From NCBI RefSeq assembly GCF_900114345.1, contig NZ_FOZJ01000003.1:1116001-1180000 (forward strand): a DNA stretch of 64,000 nt, read 5' to 3'. A program made the translations under genes and the position numbers. Of the stretch, positions 61,062 to 64,000 are shown piece after piece. Under the pieces are notes generated by a model. The model saw nothing but the letters and a program-made list of their open reading frames with translations, did not search any database and was not told where the DNA came from. The DNA is from Microbacterium sp. cf046. GTDB taxonomy: Bacteria; Actinomycetota; Actinomycetes; Actinomycetales; Microbacteriaceae. Within the stretch, counting starts at the first letter, position 1, and each line of letters begins with the position of its first letter.

Positions 61062-62260
61062 GCGCCGTCGCCGCCGCGGACCTCAGGGAGGTCCGTCTCG
61101 ACGCGGAGTCCCTGCAGAACGTGACGGCGACGCTCGCGGCGCACGCGCCGGCGCACGACGCGGACGCGTCGTTCCCGTGGCCGGGCATCCAGGCGGTGCA
61201 CGAAGCCGGTCTGCTCACCGCATCGGTCGCCGAACGCGACGGTGGGCGCGGGCTCTCGGCGAGGGAGACCGTCGACGTGTTCCTGGCGCTCGGGCAGGGC
61301 GACCCCTCGGTCGCACTCATCACTGCGATGACCGTCGCCCAGCACGCGTTCCAGGCCCTCGCGCAGCCGTGGCCCGCGAGCCTCTATGCCGACGTGCTCC
61401 GCGAGTCGGCCGAGCGCCCGACGCTGCTGAACGCGGTGCGGGCCGAGCCCGAGCTCGGCGCGCCCGCGCGGGGCGGACTGCCGGCCACGACAGCCCGCCG
61501 CACCGCGGACGGCTGGTCGGTCTCGGGGCGCAAAGGCTTCGCGACCGGCTCCGAAGGTCTGGCGTACCACCTCGTGTGGGTTGTGACCGACGAGACCGAT
61601 CAGCGCGTCGGCCACGTGATCGTGCCGGGCGACGACCCCGGCATCCGGATCGAACGCACGTGGGACCACCTCGGCATGCGGGCGAGCTCCACGCACGACG
61701 TCATCTACGACGACGTGCGCGTGCCGTTCGAGAACTTCAACGGCGCGCCCGTGGGGACGGTGCCGAACAACGGCAGCATCCCCGGCGCGATCGCCCTCGC
61801 GGTGCCGTCGCTGTACGTGGGCGTCGCCAAGGCCGCGCTCGCCGCGTTCACGGAGTTCACCCGCGACCGCATCCCCACCTCACTCGGCCGGCCGATCGCG
61901 ACGCTGGAGCGCATCCAGTCCGTCGCCGGCGAGGCGCAGGCCCAGATCGTGCAGGCCGAACTCGTCCTGAGCGCCGTCGCGGCGCAGGCGGACGAAGGAA
62001 GAGCGGATGCTGCCTCCCTCAGCCTGGTCAAGCTGCTCACCTCGCGCGGCGCGATCGCCGTCGTGCAGGGCCTGGTCGCCGCGATCGGCAACCCGGGCCT
62101 GACCCGCAGCCTTCCGTTCGAGCGGCACCTCCGCGACGTGCTCTGCGCCCGGCCGCATCCGCCGCAGGACGACGCCGCGCTCGTCGCCGCCGGACGCTCG
62201 CTCCTGCTGAGTCCGGTCGTTGAGCGAGCGCAGCGAGACGAAACGCCTCGATCGACGTGA
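61058..62260 (+). CDS. Acyl-CoA dehydrogenase-like flavoprotein (SfnB/DszC group)
   Basis: 400 residues from a GTG at 61058 overlapping the previous stop. The acyl-CoA dehydrogenase fold is visible in LLTASVAERDGGRGLSARET, VSGRKGFATGSEGLAYHLVW and WDHLGMRASSTHDVIYDDV. Members next to SsuD-like genes (SfnB, DszC) oxidise sulfur compounds with reduced flavin. Its last codons (PVVERAQRDETPRST) run into the dispersed hairpin repeat at 62214-62314, so the C-terminus was probably extended by the repeat. Confidence 0.85.
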   Translation: MSAVAAADLREVRLDAESLQNVTATLAAHAPAHDADASFPWPGIQAVHEAGLLTASVAERDGGRGLSARETVDVFLALGQGDPSVALITAMTVAQHAFQALAQPWPASLYADVLRESAERPTLLNAVRAEPELGAPARGGLPATTARRTADGWSVSGRKGFATGSEGLAYHLVWVVTDETDQRVGHVIVPGDDPGIRIERTWDHLGMRASSTHDVIYDDVRVPFENFNGAPVGTVPNNGSIPGAIALAVPSLYVGVAKAALAAFTEFTRDRIPTSLGRPIATLERIQSVAGEAQAQIVQAELVLSAVAAQADEGRADAASLSLVKLLTSRGAIAVVQGLVAAIGNPGLTRSLPFERHLRDVLCARPHPPQDDAALVAAGRSLLLSPVVERAQRDETPRST

Positions 62261-62314
62261 AGCACAGCTCGCCGCGTTTCGTCTGGGTCGCTTCGCGCCC
62301 TCGCTCAACGACCG
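62214..62314. repeat. Dispersed hairpin repeat, second copy
   Basis: CGGTCGTTGAGCGAG...CGAGACGAAACGC (62214-62246) pairs with GCGTTTCGTC...CTCGCTCAACGACCG (62274-62314). It shares its sequence with the copy at 4508-4593. Here it contains the stop codon of the preceding gene and precedes the binding-protein gene, so it may act as a partial terminator within the operon. Confidence 0.85.
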
Positions 62315-62368
62315 CCTTCTAGTCCGCACCACAGAACCGCACCACACAACAGAGAGGCACCACCCACC

Positions 62369-64000
62369 ATGAGCACGATCCACCGATACCGAACCCCTGC
62401 GCTTGCCGCGCTGGCCGCGGCATCCGTCCTCATGATGGCGGGATGCGCCGGAACCGCGGGAGGCGCCGCCACCACCGCGCCCGAGGGCGACCCGGTCGCC
62501 GGCGGCGAGCTGACCATCGAGTTCTGGCCCGACAACGCAGCGTTCTCGTGCGTCGACCCGTTCCAGACCTACTGGATCGAGCACCGCCAGGTGATCCGCA
62601 ACGTGGCCGACTCGCTGACCGACCAGGACCCCGAGACCGGCGAGATCGTGCCGTGGCTCGCGACCGACTGGGAGGTCAGTCCCGACGGGCTGACGTACAC
62701 CTTCAACCTCCGCGATGACGTCACCTTCAGCGACGGGACCGCGTTCACCGCGGACTCGGTCGTCACCGCGCTGGAGAGCGCGAAGGCCACGCTCGCCGCC
62801 GTGCCAGGCGCCTACGGCGGCGTGTACGTCTCGGGCTACGCGTCCAGCGAGGCCGTCGACGACGACACCGTGCAGGTGAACTTCTCGACGCCGAACGCCG
62901 CGTTCCTGCAGGGGACCTCGACGACGAACCTGGCGATTCTGTCGGCATCGTCGTACGCGGCGACACCCGAAGAGCGCTGCCTCGGCAACGTCATCGGCTC
63001 CGGGCCGTTCGTCCTCGATCAGTACACGCCGGCCGAGGGCATCGACCTCTCCAAGCGCGAGGGGTACGCGTGGGCAAGCTCGCTCAACGCCCACCAGGGC
63101 GACGCGTACCTGGATGCGGTGCACATCAACTACGTCGCGGAGGACAGCGTGCGCGTGGGTGATCTCGCCAGCGGGGCGAGCGACATCGCGTGGCCGCGCA
63201 ACCCGTTCACGCCCGAGGATCGCGCCCTGCTGGAGAGCAGCGGAGCCACGATCGAGAGCCGCTCCCTGCCGGGACCGTCGTCGGCGTACTACCCCAACGT
63301 GAGCGACGGGCACCCGCTGTCGGAGAAGGCCGTGCGCGACGCGCTGCAGGTCTCCATCGACCGCGAGACCTACGCCGCCACGATCTACGGCGCGGACTAT
63401 CCCGTCGTCGAGGGGCCGTTCGACACGACCACGCCGTTCTTCGCCAGCCAGGCGGATGCGCTCGCCTACGACCCCGAGAAGGCGGCGGAGATCCTCGACG
63501 AGGCCGGCTGGGTGCTCGAGGACGGCGCGACCTACCGCACCCGCGACGGGCAGACGCTGACGCTGGTGGCACCGATCACCGCGGAGACCCCCGGTGACGT
63601 GCTCCTGCAGGATCAGCTCAAGCAGGTCGGCATCGAGCTGAAGCTCAGCGTCTACCAGCCCGCAGATCGTGCCGCGATCACGGCGAACGGTGAGTACGAC
63701 CTGCTCGCGACCTACTACACGCGCGCCGATCCCGGTGTGCTGGCGTGGATCCTCGACGAGCGGTACGCCGGATCGAAGGCGTTCGCCAAGAACGCCCAGA
63801 CCCCCGAGACTGCCGCGGAGATCCAGGCGCTCTTCGACGCGGGGCTGAAGGAGTCGGATGCCGAGGCGAGAGGTGCGATCTACGCGGACCTGCAGGAGCT
63901 GCTGATCGCCGACGGAGTCTCGTTCCCGATCTTCGAGCGCGTCCAGCTGGCCGCGACGGCACCGGGCGTGAACGGATTCCGCTTCACGAGCGAGTCGTTC
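62369..64000 (+). CDS. Peptide/nickel-type ABC substrate-binding lipoprotein (3' end outside the window)
   Basis: 544 residues are visible and the frame is still open at the window edge. The signal peptide ALAALAAASVLMMAGC ends in a lipobox. The SBP_bac_5 pattern is seen in LATDWEVSPDGLTYTFNLRD then DVTFSDGTAFTADSV. This class binds oligopeptides, metals or small organic compounds. Its position after the sulfur genes suggests it imports the organosulfur substrate, and permease and ATPase genes would be expected downstream. Confidence 0.9.
   Translation, partial: MSTIHRYRTPALAALAAASVLMMAGCAGTAGGAATTAPEGDPVAGGELTIEFWPDNAAFSCVDPFQTYWIEHRQVIRNVADSLTDQDPETGEIVPWLATDWEVSPDGLTYTFNLRDDVTFSDGTAFTADSVVTALESAKATLAAVPGAYGGVYVSGYASSEAVDDDTVQVNFSTPNAAFLQGTSTTNLAILSASSYAATPEERCLGNVIGSGPFVLDQYTPAEGIDLSKREGYAWASSLNAHQGDAYLDAVHINYVAEDSVRVGDLASGASDIAWPRNPFTPEDRALLESSGATIESRSLPGPSSAYYPNVSDGHPLSEKAVRDALQVSIDRETYAATIYGADYPVVEGPFDTTTPFFASQADALAYDPEKAAEILDEAGWVLEDGATYRTRDGQTLTLVAPITAETPGDVLLQDQLKQVGIELKLSVYQPADRAAITANGEYDLLATYYTRADPGVLAWILDERYAGSKAFAKNAQTPETAAEIQALFDAGLKESDAEARGAIYADLQELLIADGVSFPIFERVQLAATAPGVNGFRFTSESF

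Noticed and set aside
1..64000. CRISPR arrays and rRNA genes
   Set aside because: No regularly spaced repeats and no rRNA-like sequence were seen in the window.

Overview
The window is high-GC DNA with many leaderless or GTG-started genes and the ImuA'/ImuB/DnaE2 mutasome behind a LexA-type box. This points to an actinobacterium. A dispersed hairpin repeat built on GTCGTTGAGCGAG...GAGACGAAACGC, present at 4508-4593 and 62214-62314, is familiar from Microbacteriaceae, so a Microbacterium-like host is my best guess. That is an inference from family resemblance, not a computed placement.

Backbone, left (1-9929): the end of an isochorismatase-family hydrolase, an FAD-dependent aromatic-hydroxylase-like monooxygenase, the SOS mutagenesis operon (imuA', imuB, dnaE2), a quinone-oxidoreductase-like enzyme, a SnoaL-like protein, a cupin, and tRNA-Arg(CCT).

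Island (9910-53481): the last 20 bases of the tRNA are repeated exactly at 53462-53481, bracketing about 43.5 kb. A tyrosine integrase faces the tRNA, and arm-type repeats (TTTGCCCGCA) lie at both ends. A decayed third att copy at 40298-40317, and a duplicated right end (39722-40317 against 52878-53481), split the island in two. Part A (9910-40317) is a mobilizable defence island. It holds an integrase, a nuclease-RAMA-alkyltransferase-like fusion, an operon of SNF2 helicase, type III-like Mod and Res, a 49-aa ORF and an ApeA-like HEPN protein, a MobF relaxase-helicase without a transfer apparatus, a large PD-(D/E)XK-type protein, an XRE-ImmA module with a DUF3223 protein, a NERD nuclease, an AbiGi/DUF2971-like protein, several unknown membrane or small proteins, and an excisionase. 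Part B (40318-53461) is a catabolic island read on the minus strand. It has a ribose-type ABC importer, two LacI regulators, an aldo/keto reductase, a GMC oxidoreductase with its gluconate-2-dehydrogenase-subunit-3 partner, a nitrilase-superfamily amidase and a Gfo/Idh/MocA enzyme, with palindromic operators and a strong terminator.

Backbone, right (53482-64000): a monooxygenase-like gene broken by one amber codon, a lipoprotein, and a cluster of N-formylglutamate-amidohydrolase-like, QEGLA/DUF1704 peptidase and GshB-like ATP-grasp proteins. A DUF1801 protein follows. The window ends with an apparent organosulfur cluster (rhodanese, LLM monooxygenase, acyl-CoA-dehydrogenase-like flavoprotein, peptide-type ABC lipoprotein), preceded by a candidate cysteine-containing leader peptide.

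The best candidate for an undescribed system is the 11.8-23.1 kb defence block. Close seconds are the XRE-ImmA/DUF3223 module and the QEGLA/ATP-grasp cluster.
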